Assembly (NCBI GenBank): GCA_965657335.1
Contig: CBFHOH010000010.1
Coordinates: 62,001-126,000, forward strand
Direction of reading: 5' to 3'
From: UBA4582 sp965657335
GTDB taxonomy: Bacteria; Pseudomonadota; Gammaproteobacteria; Pseudomonadales; Azotimanducaceae
Length of the DNA: 64,000 nucleotides
The notes under the pieces: model-generated
Databases searched by the model: none
What the model saw: only the letters and a program-made list of their open reading frames with translations
Told to the model about the DNA's origin: nothing
Translations under genes and position numbers: made by a program
Part shown: in pieces, positions 42,165-52,095 of the stretch
How positions within the stretch are numbered: position 1 is the stretch's first letter
How the letters are laid out: each line of letters starts with the position of its first letter

Positions 42165-42902
42165 ATGGTGACGACTGAACCAAAGAGAGGAGCGGCGAAA
42201 GTCGTGCCACTCCCTCGACTCAATGATGTTGATGAGCTTGCAGCGGTTGTGCCGCTCATACGTCGGTTCTTGAACGCACCTGAAGCACGCCGGGAAATTC
42301 GAAATCCCCATGCTGAATTACCCGTCAGCGAAGATATTAAACGTAATGCCCGATCCTCGGCTGTTCTGATTCCTTTGATTTTGAGAGGAGATCAGCCAAC
42401 TGTGCTAGTGACTAAAAGACAATCGCACATACGCTTTGGCGGACATTTGTGTTTTCCCGGTGGCACCGTGGATGCTACGGATGCCAATGCGATCGATGCA
42501 GCGTTGCGGGAATCCAGAGAAGAAATTCACCTCGACGCTGAATGTGTGGAAGTACTGGGTAGTCTTGGGAACTATTACACACAGGCTGGTTACCTAATGA
42601 AACCGATCGTAGGGATAATAAAGCCGCCTGTTTTTATCAAGGCCAATACTGATGAGGTCTCGGAAATATACGAGATAAAGTTATCGGATGTGCTGAACAG
42701 CGAAAGTTACCGCCTGACTTGGCATACGAGTATTCGGGGCCACTATGCTTTTGAGAATTTAGCCCATGTCTGTGCGAGCGACTATATCGAGTCAGACCAG
42801 TCTAGGGTCTTTTTTGACAGTAAAATTCGTATCGGAGGTCCGACCGTTTCGATTCTCATCGGGCTTTATGAGTCGCTACTGGCGTTTCGTCGCAACTTAT
42901 AG
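42165..42902 (+). CDS. Nudix hydrolase, CoA pyrophosphatase (NudL)-like
   Basis: A 245-residue Nudix protein. The box lies in FPGGTVDATDANAIDAALRE followed by S-R-E-E-I-H-L, and is preceded by R-F-G-G-H-L-C, comparable to the H-x-G-Q-V-A-F-P-G-G run of NudL/CoA diphosphatases. It would cleave CoA to 4'-phosphopantetheine and 3',5'-ADP. It starts 6 bases after the ChbG-like stop and is last in the thiolase-like/ChbG/Nudix operon, a setting consistent with CoA-ester metabolism. Confidence 0.82.
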   Translation: MVTTEPKRGAAKVVPLPRLNDVDELAAVVPLIRRFLNAPEARREIRNPHAELPVSEDIKRNARSSAVLIPLILRGDQPTVLVTKRQSHIRFGGHLCFPGGTVDATDANAIDAALRESREEIHLDAECVEVLGSLGNYYTQAGYLMKPIVGIIKPPVFIKANTDEVSEIYEIKLSDVLNSESYRLTWHTSIRGHYAFENLAHVCASDYIESDQSRVFFDSKIRIGGPTVSILIGLYESLLAFRRNL

Positions 42903-42926
42903 GTGGTGTACGTCGGACTTTCGGTG

Positions 42927-43406
42927 TTAATGCTCTAGCGTCTGATCTTCAGCAATTGATTCATCGTGCTGACAGTCGACCCGGCGACAGGAAAGATAAT
43001 TTCTGATGTGCGCCGCAGCCAGAACTAGCCCTCCAATGCTGGTTGTTATTCTCTCACCTGACGTTCCAAATAAATCGTGACCGAACAGCGCGGTAATCGT
43101 CAGTACAGTCAGACCAATTGCGCCCAGAGCAATCGTCCACTTGTCTTTGTGTTTTCGGCAGCCAACGGTGAGGGCGATGAGACTCGTCGGCAGTATCAGC
43201 ACTAGCATGATCAGATGGAAATACTTTTCTTCCAACAGGCTGCCCTGAACGATCGGAAATACCGTCACCAACAGTGGAAGAGCCAGACAATGCAGCATGC
43301 AGGTGCCCGAGAGCACGATCGCAAGGCCATCGAAGATTCGTTCCTTTGTGTCAAGCGCCGCCGTTCTGGGGGGCATCGCATCTGTAGAGGTGTTTGGTGT
43401 TTTCAT
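42927..43406 (-). CDS. MerC-domain membrane protein
   Basis: A 159-residue inner-membrane protein with four helices in the MerC pattern. The first helix has G-T-C-M-L-H-C-L-A-L-P, the Cys pair of the family's metal-binding helix, and the end carries another Cys pair (L-S-C-R-R-V-D-C). MerC imports Hg(II), but chromosomal MerC-domain proteins are often unlinked to mercury operons, and no merR/merA is nearby. The start is uncertain: GTG 43460, ATG 43406 and ATG 43376 are all open, none with a strong ribosome-binding site. Confidence 0.82.
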   Translation of the reverse strand: MKTPNTSTDAMPPRTAALDTKERIFDGLAIVLSGTCMLHCLALPLLVTVFPIVQGSLLEEKYFHLIMLVLILPTSLIALTVGCRKHKDKWTIALGAIGLTVLTITALFGHDLFGTSGERITTSIGGLVLAAAHIRNYLSCRRVDCQHDESIAEDQTLEH

Positions 43407-43567
43407 CAGGGGGCGAGTTATACCACAGGATGAGCTCGATTGTCTGATTTTTTGTGGCACTTGAAGCCATGATCTTGGTCCAAGAATTTTTTAGAGAATA
43501 TCGATTTTTACGCGTTACTTCTCAGAAATCTGTCACTATAATGCGCGAAAAGTCAGGCGAGAATTTT

Positions 43568-44248
43568 ATGGTTGGCAATCCTCTTTTTAATCAATTGTTC
43601 GGTCGTTCGCCAATAACACCGATCCAAAAGCACATGAACGTTGCTTACGAGACTGTGGGTCAACTCGGGCCCTATTTTGAAGCGGTCAACAGTGGAGATT
43701 GGGAACAAGCTAAGCACCTTTACGAGCTTATTTTGGAGCTTGAGTCAAAAGCGGATGATCTGAAGAGTCATATCCGGCTGAATCTGCCGCGAAGTCTGTT
43801 CATGCCAGTATCACGATCTGATTTACTGGAGTTGCTGCAAATGCAGGATCGAATTCCGAATCGGGTCAAAGATATCGCCGGCTTGGTGATGGGTCGAAAG
43901 ATGAGCTTCCCAGAGCAAATGGGTGATGTTCTGCTTGAATTTATTGATAAATCAAAAATTACCTGCGGCTTCGCTCTGAAGGCGCTAAATGAACTGGATG
44001 AGCTGTTTGAAACAGGGTTCAGTGGCAAGGAAGTTGATTTGATTCATCATCTGATTTCCGAGCTCGATGAGGCAGAGCATGAGAATGACCGGTTGCAGGT
44101 AAAGGTCAGAAGCCAACTGTTCGAAATAGAGAAGGATCTGTATCCAGTCGAAGTCATGTTTCTCTACCGGGTTATCGAGTGGATCGGGGACGTAGCCGAT
44201 CACTCTCAGACGGTGGGCAACAGAATGATGTACATAATTTCCAGGTAG
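43568..44248 (+). CDS. DUF47/TIGR00153 phosphate-transport accessory protein (PhoU-like)
   Basis: A 226-residue all-helical PhoU-like protein, starting M-V-G-N-P-L-F-N-Q-L-F-G and containing RLNLPRSLFMPVSRSDLLEL, both family hallmarks. It sits 22 bases before the Pit transporter gene, the standard pairing, and is thought to regulate low-affinity phosphate uptake. An upstream open frame to 43454 lacks homologous residues; AGGCGAG precedes ATG 43568. Confidence 0.9.
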   Translation: MVGNPLFNQLFGRSPITPIQKHMNVAYETVGQLGPYFEAVNSGDWEQAKHLYELILELESKADDLKSHIRLNLPRSLFMPVSRSDLLELLQMQDRIPNRVKDIAGLVMGRKMSFPEQMGDVLLEFIDKSKITCGFALKALNELDELFETGFSGKEVDLIHHLISELDEAEHENDRLQVKVRSQLFEIEKDLYPVEVMFLYRVIEWIGDVADHSQTVGNRMMYIISR

Positions 44249-44270
44249 CTAACGCAAGAGAGTCCGGTCA

Positions 44271-45539
44271 ATGGAAGTAATATCTAACTACGGCACAATC
44301 CTGTTGATCCTCGCAATCGCCTTCGGCGTGTTTATGGCGTGGGGTGTTGGTGCTAACGATGTCGCCAACGCGATGGGAACATCGGTAGGTGCCAAAGCAA
44401 TCACGATAAAGCAGGCGATCGTTATCGCGATGGTTTTTGAGTTTGCCGGCGCTTATCTGGCCGGCGGTGAGGTAACCTCTACGATTCGGAAAGGTATCCT
44501 TGACCCGAGCATCATGTCAGACAGTCCTGAATTACTGGTTTACGGCATGATGGCCGCGCTGCTTGCCGCGGGTACATGGTTGCTAGTCGCCTCAGCCTTC
44601 GGTTGGCCTGTCTCTACGACGCACAGCATCGTTGGCGCCATCGTCGGATTCGCCGCAGTGGGTATTGGTGTAGAGGCTGTGCAGTGGAAGGCGGTGGGCA
44701 GTATTGTTTCGAGCTGGGTTGTCTCCCCCGTCATGGCCGGTACGTTGTCTTTTGTCGTTTACATGAGCGTTAAGCGATTCATTTTTTCTGCGGAAGATCC
44801 GTTCATGGCCGCCAAACGATATGTGCCCGTCTACATGTTCCTTATGGGTTATGTCGTTGGCATGGTAACGTTGCTTAAAGGGTTGAAGCATGTAGGCCTT
44901 GATTTGAGTATCGAAGAGTCAATGTTCTATGCGCTGGGTGTTGCGGCAGTCATCACTGTGATTGGTGTTGTTGTTCTCTCTAGGGTAAAGCGGGTCACGC
45001 GCTCCGAACAGCACGACTTAATCAGCGTTGAGAAGGTGTTTGGTGTATTAATGTTGTTTACCGCCTGTGCGATGGCGTTTGCCCACGGTTCAAACGATGT
45101 GGCTAACGCGATCGGTCCCTTAGCTGCGGTAAATGGTATCGTCGAAAGCGGCGGTTTGGTTGGTCAGAAGTCTGCAACGCCCAATTGGATATTACTGTTG
45201 GGTGGTATAGGTATCGTCACTGGTCTCGCCATGTACGGCTACAGGGTGATGAAAACAATAGGGACTCATATCACTGAGTTAACGCCCAGTAGCGGCTTTG
45301 CAGCGGAATTGGCAGCTGCTACTACCGTGGTGATTTCTTCGGGCTACAGTTTGCCCGTTTCAACAACACATACATTGGTAGGTGGTGTGCTCGGAGTAGG
45401 ACTCGCACGCGGCATTTCTGCTCTCAACCTACGCGTGGTAGCGACGATATTTGTATCATGGGTGGTGACACTGCCCGTGGGTGCTGTGCTCGCAGTGATT
45501 TTCTTCTACCTACTCAAAGCGATTTTTGGCACGGGTTAG
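44271..45539 (+). CDS. pit: Low-affinity inorganic phosphate transporter Pit
   Basis: A 422-residue inner-membrane protein with about ten to twelve helices. It has the two inverted PiT signatures: G-A-N-D-V-A-N-A-M-G-T near residue 27 and G-S-N-D-V-A-N-A-I-G-P near 276, plus the repeated P-V-S-T-T-H-S/T motif. It is a proton-coupled symporter for neutral metal-phosphate. Shorter than E. coli PitA (~499) because the central loop is reduced. It follows the DUF47 gene closely. Confidence 0.93.
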   Translation: MEVISNYGTILLILAIAFGVFMAWGVGANDVANAMGTSVGAKAITIKQAIVIAMVFEFAGAYLAGGEVTSTIRKGILDPSIMSDSPELLVYGMMAALLAAGTWLLVASAFGWPVSTTHSIVGAIVGFAAVGIGVEAVQWKAVGSIVSSWVVSPVMAGTLSFVVYMSVKRFIFSAEDPFMAAKRYVPVYMFLMGYVVGMVTLLKGLKHVGLDLSIEESMFYALGVAAVITVIGVVVLSRVKRVTRSEQHDLISVEKVFGVLMLFTACAMAFAHGSNDVANAIGPLAAVNGIVESGGLVGQKSATPNWILLLGGIGIVTGLAMYGYRVMKTIGTHITELTPSSGFAAELAAATTVVISSGYSLPVSTTHTLVGGVLGVGLARGISALNLRVVATIFVSWVVTLPVGAVLAVIFFYLLKAIFGTG

Positions 45540-45593
45540 TTTATCTCTCGCTGCCCTGTTTGAACGACAAGCAAAGCCAGAGGAGCATTTTTA

Positions 45594-46307
45594 ATGAGCG
45601 AAAGTAATAAGTTCGAGAACAATACGGTCGTTGTGACAGGCGGAGCCGGTGTTCTAGGCCGAGGCGTTGTGAGTTGGTTTTCGGATCGTGGTGCCAGAGT
45701 AGCCGTACTCGATATTTCCGACGAGATACTCGCGAGCGCCTATCCGAACCCGGAACAGAATCATTGTTATATTGCGTGTGACCTGACAAGTAGGGAAGGT
45801 AGCGCAGAAGCCGTTGCTAAAGTTCTAAGGCAGTTTGGCGAGATTACTATCCTCTGCAATATTGCCGGCGGGTTTTTGATGGGGGACCCTGTCCATAAAA
45901 CCGATGACGCAACCTGGAATTTTCTGTTTGATCTCAATGCTCGCTCTATCCTCAATATGGCGAGTGCGATTGTACCTGCAATGCTCGATCGAGGCGGAAA
46001 AATAGTGAACATTTCAGCCAGAGCGGGCGATGCAGGGGCAGCAAATATGGGCGCTTACACAGCATCAAAAGCAGCAGTCACTCGCCTCACGGAGAGTATG
46101 GCGCTAGAACTAAGAGAACAGAAGATCAATGTGAACTGTGTGATGCCTAGCCTGATTGATACGCCAAGAAATCGCGCGGACATGCCCGATGCTGACTTTG
46201 ACTCTTGGGTGAAACCAGAAGAAATCGCGGCGTTAGTCGGTTTTCTTTGCTCATCTGAGTCATCTGCCATTCATGGCGCGGCAATCCCGATCTCTGGTCT
46301 CGTTTAG
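45594..46307 (+). CDS. Short-chain dehydrogenase/reductase
   Basis: A 237-residue classical SDR. The cofactor loop is T-G-G-A-G-V-L-G-R-G (residues ~15-24), C-N-I-A-G-G replaces N-N-A-G, the catalytic Ser lies in V-N-I-S-A-R-A, and the Y-x-x-x-K is Y-T-A-S-K. Asp after the second strand (V-L-D-I-S) predicts NAD preference. AGAGGAG precedes the ATG. Substrate unknown; it is convergent with the diguanylate cyclase gene. Confidence 0.87.
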   Translation: MSESNKFENNTVVVTGGAGVLGRGVVSWFSDRGARVAVLDISDEILASAYPNPEQNHCYIACDLTSREGSAEAVAKVLRQFGEITILCNIAGGFLMGDPVHKTDDATWNFLFDLNARSILNMASAIVPAMLDRGGKIVNISARAGDAGAANMGAYTASKAAVTRLTESMALELREQKINVNCVMPSLIDTPRNRADMPDADFDSWVKPEEIAALVGFLCSSESSAIHGAAIPISGLV

Positions 46308-46371
46308 TTTTACTAGAATCAAGCCTCAAGATAGGTTTCGATAAGACCGATACCAGCAAATGATGTTCTGG

Positions 46372-47379
46372 CTAGTCGCTGACTTCAGTTGAGTCAGACG
46401 GTCGAATAGATTCACGTTCCGCATCTATAACGATATTTCTACCCGCGTGTTTAGCCCGATAGAGCGCTTCGTCGGCGCCGGCAAGCCATTGTTCAACGGA
46501 TTGGTGCTGCGTTAGGCTGTTAACGCCGATGCTGACTGTCAAACGATCATTTTCGATGAGATCAGCACCCTGTATTTTGAGTCTTAGCTGGTTGGCGACA
46601 TTGATCGCTGAGTCTCCCGCGGTGCCCCACAACAACAATAAAAACTCTTCCCCACCCATGCGAAACAGTTGATCAGTTTTTCGAATGTTATTCTGAATAA
46701 TGGTGACGAGGGCTTTCAGCGCATTGTCACCCGCTGCATGACCAAATTTGTCATTAACCTGCTTGAAATGGTCGACGTCGATGATGAGTATGGAGACAGG
46801 TTCGGCGGTGCGATTGTAGCGGGATTTAACGTCATGCAGAGACAAGTCCATCTGCCTTCTGTTGAACACGCCCGTCAATGGGTCCTTTACTGCTTGATCT
46901 ATTAACTGTTGATGCAAGTCGACGATCACACCCAGCATCATGTTCATCATGATGATGGTGAATACGTGTGCAGCAAATATTTTGAGCGCAAACTCTGTGC
47001 CAAGTTGCTGTTGTGCTAGCAGTGAGACTGGAATAGCAATAAACAGACCGCCTAAGTTCGCCGATATTCGGGGCAAAACGAAAAACATTGATGTAATCGC
47101 AGGATAACTCCACATCAATGCTTCAATACCCAGAACATAGGTCGCGCAAACTATCGCCAAGGTCAATGTGGCGAAGACAATAATATAAGAAACGGGATTT
47201 TCGGCAGCGCGATATAACTGCCAAGTAATCGTACTAAGCGCGACGGCAAATAGCAGGATGGCGCCGCCTAGCAGACTGCTGCCCTCCAAAACCTGAAATG
47301 CAGCGAAAGCATTCAGGGCAAGAATAGTGCCGACGGAAAAAAACAGCAGTACATTTTTTTGTCCGGCCTTAAGCGTCAT
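46372..47379 (-). CDS. Membrane-bound diguanylate cyclase (GGDEF)
   Basis: About 335 residues: five to six N-terminal membrane helices forming an uncharacterised sensor region, then a GGDEF domain making c-di-GMP. The active site is G-G-E-E-F (functional variant), and R-K-T-D five residues before it is an intact inhibitory I-site. D-V-D-H-F-K-Q-V-N is the metal/substrate segment. It has no EAL domain. The start is uncertain: ATG 47379 is used, but GTG 47451 gives 24 extra residues. Expected to act in surface attachment or motility control. Confidence 0.88.
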   Translation of the reverse strand: MTLKAGQKNVLLFFSVGTILALNAFAAFQVLEGSSLLGGAILLFAVALSTITWQLYRAAENPVSYIIVFATLTLAIVCATYVLGIEALMWSYPAITSMFFVLPRISANLGGLFIAIPVSLLAQQQLGTEFALKIFAAHVFTIIMMNMMLGVIVDLHQQLIDQAVKDPLTGVFNRRQMDLSLHDVKSRYNRTAEPVSILIIDVDHFKQVNDKFGHAAGDNALKALVTIIQNNIRKTDQLFRMGGEEFLLLLWGTAGDSAINVANQLRLKIQGADLIENDRLTVSIGVNSLTQHQSVEQWLAGADEALYRAKHAGRNIVIDAERESIRPSDSTEVSD

Positions 47380-47667
47380 GTCGCCAGCAAGAAGCAGGCT
47401 GTGAGTTTGGTCTGGGCTGCTTGCCAATTTAACACCTGATAATTTGCACACAATGATTAGAAGTATACGCGATAGTTTATTTTATAGAATATGTCGCGGG
47501 CTGTTGTTTGCTGACCGTTTTTCAAACCGAACGACCGCTTGCAATACAGTAGATAAAGCGCAGAGTTGCTTACTTTACGGTCAGTTCTGGCTAGTTTGGA
47601 AATGCGAGATTGCCTAGATGACCCAGGGCGCAACGGCTTTCCTAATGGTCTTGTTTGAAAATTGTAG

Positions 47668-48489
47668 CTAGTGAAAATTCGGTGCACGCTTTTCCATGAA
47701 TGCCGAAATTGCCTCTTTTGATTCTTGCGTGCCCATAGATTCGATAAGGTGTGTTGCCTCCAGTGCTAGGCTGTCAGCCAGTTCTTGTTCGAGTCCCAGA
47801 TGAAGATTCTTCTTCATTCTGCCGAGCGCCTGAGTAGGGCCGTTGGCAATTTTTTTTGCATACTCAAGCGCCTGTTTGCGAAACAGGTTTGGAGTAAAAA
47901 CCTGATTGACAAGACCGATCGATTTAGCTTCTTTAGCTGTGATTCGCTCAGAGAGGTACAGCATTTCTTTCGCCTGTGCCAAGCCCACAAGTCTCGTTAG
48001 AAACCAGCTAGCGCCATAATCTCCAGACAGACCAATTCTGGCGAAAGCGGTTGTGAGGAAGGCATCTTCGGAAGCCACTCGTAGATCGCAGGCAAGCGCG
48101 ATTGATAGTCCTGCGCCAGCTGCAGCCCCTGGTAAAGCCGCAACAGTAATTTTGGAATGCTCGTACAAACGCTGCGTCAGGGTCCTTTGTGCCTCTGTCA
48201 GCTTCTGAATGCGGGCTTCTTTTGTCAGTGGGGTTTTATCTTTCCCAGTATTGGCATCCGCGCCCATGCCACTAACGTCTCCACCCGAACAGAAGGCGTC
48301 ACCAGCACCAGTCAACATAATACAACCGACCTCTTCATGATTATCTAGTTCAAGTAGAGTCTGCCTAAGCGCCGGCGTCAGTATGTCTCCTAACGCGTTT
48401 TTCTTGTTGGGTTTGTTAAGTGTAATGACGGCGACTCTTTGGTCGATAGTGCAAAGCAGTTCTTCAGTGCCAGTGTCTATTGTTGTCAT
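47668..48489 (-). CDS. Enoyl-CoA hydratase/isomerase family protein
   Basis: A 273-residue crotonase. It has the oxyanion-hole segment A-F-C-S-G-G-D and the A-A-G-A-G-L-S-I-A-L helix cap. The second Glu typical of hydratases cannot be assigned with confidence (R-I-G-L-S-G-D-Y-G in that loop), so isomerase activity is possible. ATG 48489 follows AAGGAA by 5 bases; a frame six codons longer lacks this. The gene stands alone. Confidence 0.85.
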   Translation of the reverse strand: MTTIDTGTEELLCTIDQRVAVITLNKPNKKNALGDILTPALRQTLLELDNHEEVGCIMLTGAGDAFCSGGDVSGMGADANTGKDKTPLTKEARIQKLTEAQRTLTQRLYEHSKITVAALPGAAAGAGLSIALACDLRVASEDAFLTTAFARIGLSGDYGASWFLTRLVGLAQAKEMLYLSERITAKEAKSIGLVNQVFTPNLFRKQALEYAKKIANGPTQALGRMKKNLHLGLEQELADSLALEATHLIESMGTQESKEAISAFMEKRAPNFH

Positions 48490-48902
48490 GCTTTTTCCTT
48501 GCGGCATCGTGATTTCGCGCGGGATTCGTTGCTAACGATCTAACGTAGGAATCGAGTGCGCTGGATATGCTTGCATAATAGAACCAAATGTTTGTCTGAG
48601 CAATGTGTAGTGGGTAACAGGATGCCGATGAGACGACCAAGCTCGCCTGTTGTCGCTGCAGCGAGGATTCGGTTTGACGGCATACCCGCACCATGAAATT
48701 CCTTTGGACCGTTTGCCGATGGTTAAATGCGCTAATTGGCGCTGGGGTCGAGGTTGCTGAATGTGAGATATTGTATGGCGTTAATGGCTTTTCTCACGCA
48801 AAAAAGCGCAGCATTATGGGTAACAACTCAGTGCATGGCATATACTATTGGCCCTGATTGATTACTTTGGTGCAAAATATTTTTGAGCAAATACCAATAT
48901 AG
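48490..48902. other. Divergent intergenic region, enoyl-CoA hydratase / aminotransferase
   Basis: 413 bases between divergent genes. I see no supported gene, operator palindrome or RNA gene; the small frames present lack ribosome-binding sites. Confidence 0.35.
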
Positions 48903-50069
48903 ATGAATAGAGAATTTGATAATTACCTCAGCGCCAGATCACGATCGCTCGCAGTCAGCAAAATTCGGGAGATTGCTGAGTTGGGTTTTGACCAACCGAA
49001 TGTTATCCCGCTTTGGTTTGGCGAGGGTGCTTGGCCAAGCGCCGAGAATATTGTTGCGACTGCGGTCGCTTCTCTTGAAGCTGGCGACCATTTTTACCAA
49101 CCAAACAGTGGTAAAATGGTGCTGCGAGAAGAGGTTGTGAGTTACACCAACCGCGTTTATAACGCTTCAGTCGATGTATCAAACGTCACGATCACTGCTT
49201 CGGGGACTCAGGGATTAGCGCTGGTTGCTCAAGCTATCATTTCACCAGGCGACAAAGTTGTGGTGCTCGAGCCGGGCTGGCCGAACATATCTCAGTCATT
49301 CGAAATCTCTGGCGCGAGCGTGCTGACGAAAACGCTGGAGGTGAAAGAGGATCGCTGGCACCTCGACATGAACGAATTGCTTAGTGCGCTGACGCCTGAG
49401 ACGAAAGCCGTCGTATTGAACTCTCCAAATAATCCAACTGGCTGGGTGATGCCCTCTGAGCAGCAACTGCAGCTTTTGACGCATTGTCGCAAGTACGGAA
49501 TCTGGATCATCTCGGACGATGTGTACGCCAGACTGTATGCAGATGGCGCTGCGGCACCTTCATTTCTGTCCATGACTAATCCTGATGACCTGTTTATCTC
49601 CATAAACAGTTTTTCGAAGGCTTGGTCGATGACCGGATGGCGGTTGGGTTGGCTTATTGCACCGTTACAGCTAGAGAGCACGCTTGCGATGCTGACAGAG
49701 TTTAATATCGCATGTCCCCCCGGTTTTATTCAGCAGGCTGGCGTTGTTGCACTTAAAGAGGGTGAGGACAGGTTGCGTGAGTTACAGGGTCAACTTGAAA
49801 ATAGTTATGCATTGGCCGCTTCACGGCTCAGGAATATGAAGGGTGTCAGGTTCATTGCCTCAACCGGAGCCTTCTATTGTTTCTTTAGCGTCAACGGAGC
49901 AACAGATAGTATGTTACTGGCACGCAAACTTTTGCAGGAAAGTGGCGTTGGCCTCGCGCCGGGCATTGCTTTTGGTGCTGCCGGAGAAGGTTACCTTCGG
50001 TTGTGCTATGCCCAGCCCGAAAAGGTACTGATTGAAGCCTTTGATCGGTTGGAGACGGTCATAAATTGA
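48903..50069 (+). CDS. PLP-dependent aminotransferase class I/II
   Basis: A 388-residue fold-type I aminotransferase. N-S-P-N-N-P-T-G (about residue 174), D-D-V-Y near 204, and the PLP Schiff-base lysine in S-F-S-K-A-W-S-M-T-G-W-R-L-G (Lys ~239), whose following Arg binds the cofactor phosphate. The C-terminal G-Y-L-R-L-C-Y supplies the substrate-carboxylate Arg. The subgroup is aspartate-aminotransferase-like; the amino donor is not readable. The ribosome-binding site is weak. No obvious operon partner. Confidence 0.88.
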   Translation: MNREFDNYLSARSRSLAVSKIREIAELGFDQPNVIPLWFGEGAWPSAENIVATAVASLEAGDHFYQPNSGKMVLREEVVSYTNRVYNASVDVSNVTITASGTQGLALVAQAIISPGDKVVVLEPGWPNISQSFEISGASVLTKTLEVKEDRWHLDMNELLSALTPETKAVVLNSPNNPTGWVMPSEQQLQLLTHCRKYGIWIISDDVYARLYADGAAAPSFLSMTNPDDLFISINSFSKAWSMTGWRLGWLIAPLQLESTLAMLTEFNIACPPGFIQQAGVVALKEGEDRLRELQGQLENSYALAASRLRNMKGVRFIASTGAFYCFFSVNGATDSMLLARKLLQESGVGLAPGIAFGAAGEGYLRLCYAQPEKVLIEAFDRLETVIN

Positions 50070-50583
50070 AAGCGCCGATCAACAGACCATCGTAACTGTC
50101 GTAAGCCAGCATTTTTCGCAATTCCCCACCGCTAGGATGTCGTTCCAAGAATAGATCGCAGACTTTCTATGTCAACGCGGCATTGGGTCGCGTTGTGGTT
50201 CAAAGAAATTTAAATCGTCTTTTGAAGTTCGACTGATGTAACGCATCTTGGACAGCGGGAGTTTTGCGGCTTGGCGTTATCTTTTGTCCCAATTCTTATG
50301 TGGCTGAGATAACAAACTGCATACCCGCGTGGTGAAATGAAATGCGGCGTTTCCGAAGCAAGGCAAAGGCCGGATTAAATTGTTTGATTTACTTACATTC
50401 CGTATCTTTGTTGCGAATCAGCAACTAGTATTAACTCCCTAAAAGCGCGAAAAATTAAAAGCACTAGAGAATTGCTATGGAGCATGCGATTGGCGCAACC
50501 GGACGTCGTTATCGACGATTTCGACAAGCTTTGTTCGCTTGAAATTGAAGTTACAGTGGCAGCTGAATTGAGGAATTAGATAG
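50070..50583. other. Intergenic region before the AIM24-domain gene
   Basis: 514 bases, the longest gap in the window. I find no open frame with a plausible start, no tRNA-like fold and no clear terminator. The stretch around 50,390-50,460 is AT-rich and may hold a promoter. Confidence 0.4.
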
Positions 50584-51324
50584 ATGAAAAGTCATGAAAT
50601 TGACTACGAAATACTCGGTCACGACATACAGCTCGTAGAGATCGAATTAGACCCGGAAGAGACCGTTGTCGCAGAGGCCGGGGCGATGGCTTATTTGGAA
50701 TCCGATGTCGCCTTTGAAACAAAAATGGGTGATGGCTCAGACGCGGACGGTTTTGTTGGTAAATTATTCGGTGCCGGTAAACGTTTGATGACTGGCGAAT
50801 CTCTTTTTATGACCCACTTTACCAACGAAGGTGATCGTAAGCGTAAGGTCGCCTTCAGTGCTCCCTTGCCAGGTTCTATCGTACCTATTGATTTATCGGA
50901 AGAGGGTGGTGAAGTCATCTGCCAGAAGGACGCCTTCCTCGTTGCGGCAAAGGGTACCGCGATTAATCTTGCTTTCAGTAAGCGTCTTGGTGCCGGTTTC
51001 TTCGGTGGAGAAGGGTTTATTCTGCAAAAGCTCGAGGGAGACGGGCTCGTATTTATTCACGCAGGTGGTACCCTGATAAAAAAGCAGTTGAACAACGAAA
51101 CACTTCGACTTGATACAGGCTGCCTAGTCGCATTTAGTCAGGGTATCGATTATGACATCGCGTTGGCTGGTGGTTTAAAAAGCATGCTTTTCGGCGGCGA
51201 GGGCTTTTGTCTTGCTACACTCAGCGGCACAGGGTCGGTATGGATACAAAGCTTACCATTCTCCCGTTTGGTAAACCGAATCATGGCGGCGATGCCGCCG
51301 CCGGTGACCCATGACGCAGATTGA
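50584..51324 (+). CDS. TIGR00266/AIM24-domain protein
   Basis: A 246-residue protein of the AIM24 family (TIGR00266, formerly DUF124), a beta-sandwich. Typical elements: E-L-D-P-E-E-T-V-V-A-E-A-G-A-M near residue 21, then GLVFIHAGGTLIKK and R-L-D-T-G-C-L-V-A-F. The function of bacterial members is unknown. AGGAAT precedes the ATG. The stop is immediately followed by the convergent enoyl-CoA hydratase stop with no gap. Confidence 0.85.
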   Translation: MKSHEIDYEILGHDIQLVEIELDPEETVVAEAGAMAYLESDVAFETKMGDGSDADGFVGKLFGAGKRLMTGESLFMTHFTNEGDRKRKVAFSAPLPGSIVPIDLSEEGGEVICQKDAFLVAAKGTAINLAFSKRLGAGFFGGEGFILQKLEGDGLVFIHAGGTLIKKQLNNETLRLDTGCLVAFSQGIDYDIALAGGLKSMLFGGEGFCLATLSGTGSVWIQSLPFSRLVNRIMAAMPPPVTHDAD

Positions 51325-52095
51325 TTACTGTAGCGATTGCCCGCGGGTCGTCACGGCCTTTCGTGCAGCTTCTACACTTTCTCTGCTCACTGCCGCAGAT
51401 TGTTTTGCTGACCTTTTGGCCTCCATAACAAGCGCTTCATCAAAGTTCATACCATAGCCCTCGTCGATGACCTGTTTGTAGCCCTGCAGCATGTGGGGCA
51501 TACAACCAGTCATATCTTCAGCTATTTTTAAGGCTGCGGGCATCAGCTCTGCTGGCTGATGTACACTATTCACTAGCCCCCAGCGTTCGGCTGTATCGGC
51601 ATCGATGAAGTTGCCGGTGAGTGATATCTGTTTCGCGCGACTGATGCCGATCAACCTCGGTAGGCGTTGTGAAAGCCCCCAGCCTGGCATAATGCCGACG
51701 CGAGCATGGGTGTCGGCAAATTTAGCTTCTGTTGATGCAATCAAAACGTCACACATGAGCGCCAGTTCAAATCCTCCGGTAATTGCGAACCCGTTGATCG
51801 CGCCGATGATCGGCCATGGGAATTCGGCAATGGTACCCGCAAGGTCTACGACTTCGTTGCGTTTCGGTGTGAATCCCTTTTGACCGGCCTCCTTAAGGTC
51901 GACACCTGACGTGAAGGCACGACCGGCGCCGGTCAGAATAACAACTCTGATGTCATCCATTTGCTTCAGTTTAGCAAAGGTTGCAGCGATCTCGTTTCGT
52001 AGGTCTCTGCTCAAAGCATTTAACGTTTCAGGACGGTTGAGAGTGACAATAGCTATCGCGCCCCTCTGCTCTAACAGAACAATCTCGTTTGACAT
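51325..52095 (-). CDS. Enoyl-CoA hydratase
   Basis: A 256-residue crotonase with clear motifs: A-L-S-R-D-L near residue 27, A-F-T-S-G-V-D-L-K-E (oxyanion hole, ~60-69), N-G-F-A-I-T-G-G-F-E-L-A-L near 100, and G-I-M-P-G-W-G-L-S-Q-R-L. The general-base Glu position in the last motif reads W-G, so the exact reaction is uncertain. Its length and C-terminus match short-chain enoyl-CoA hydratases. Monocistronic, convergent with the AIM24 gene. Confidence 0.87.
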   Translation of the reverse strand: MSNEIVLLEQRGAIAIVTLNRPETLNALSRDLRNEIAATFAKLKQMDDIRVVILTGAGRAFTSGVDLKEAGQKGFTPKRNEVVDLAGTIAEFPWPIIGAINGFAITGGFELALMCDVLIASTEAKFADTHARVGIMPGWGLSQRLPRLIGISRAKQISLTGNFIDADTAERWGLVNSVHQPAELMPAALKIAEDMTGCMPHMLQGYKQVIDEGYGMNFDEALVMEAKRSAKQSAAVSRESVEAARKAVTTRGQSLQ

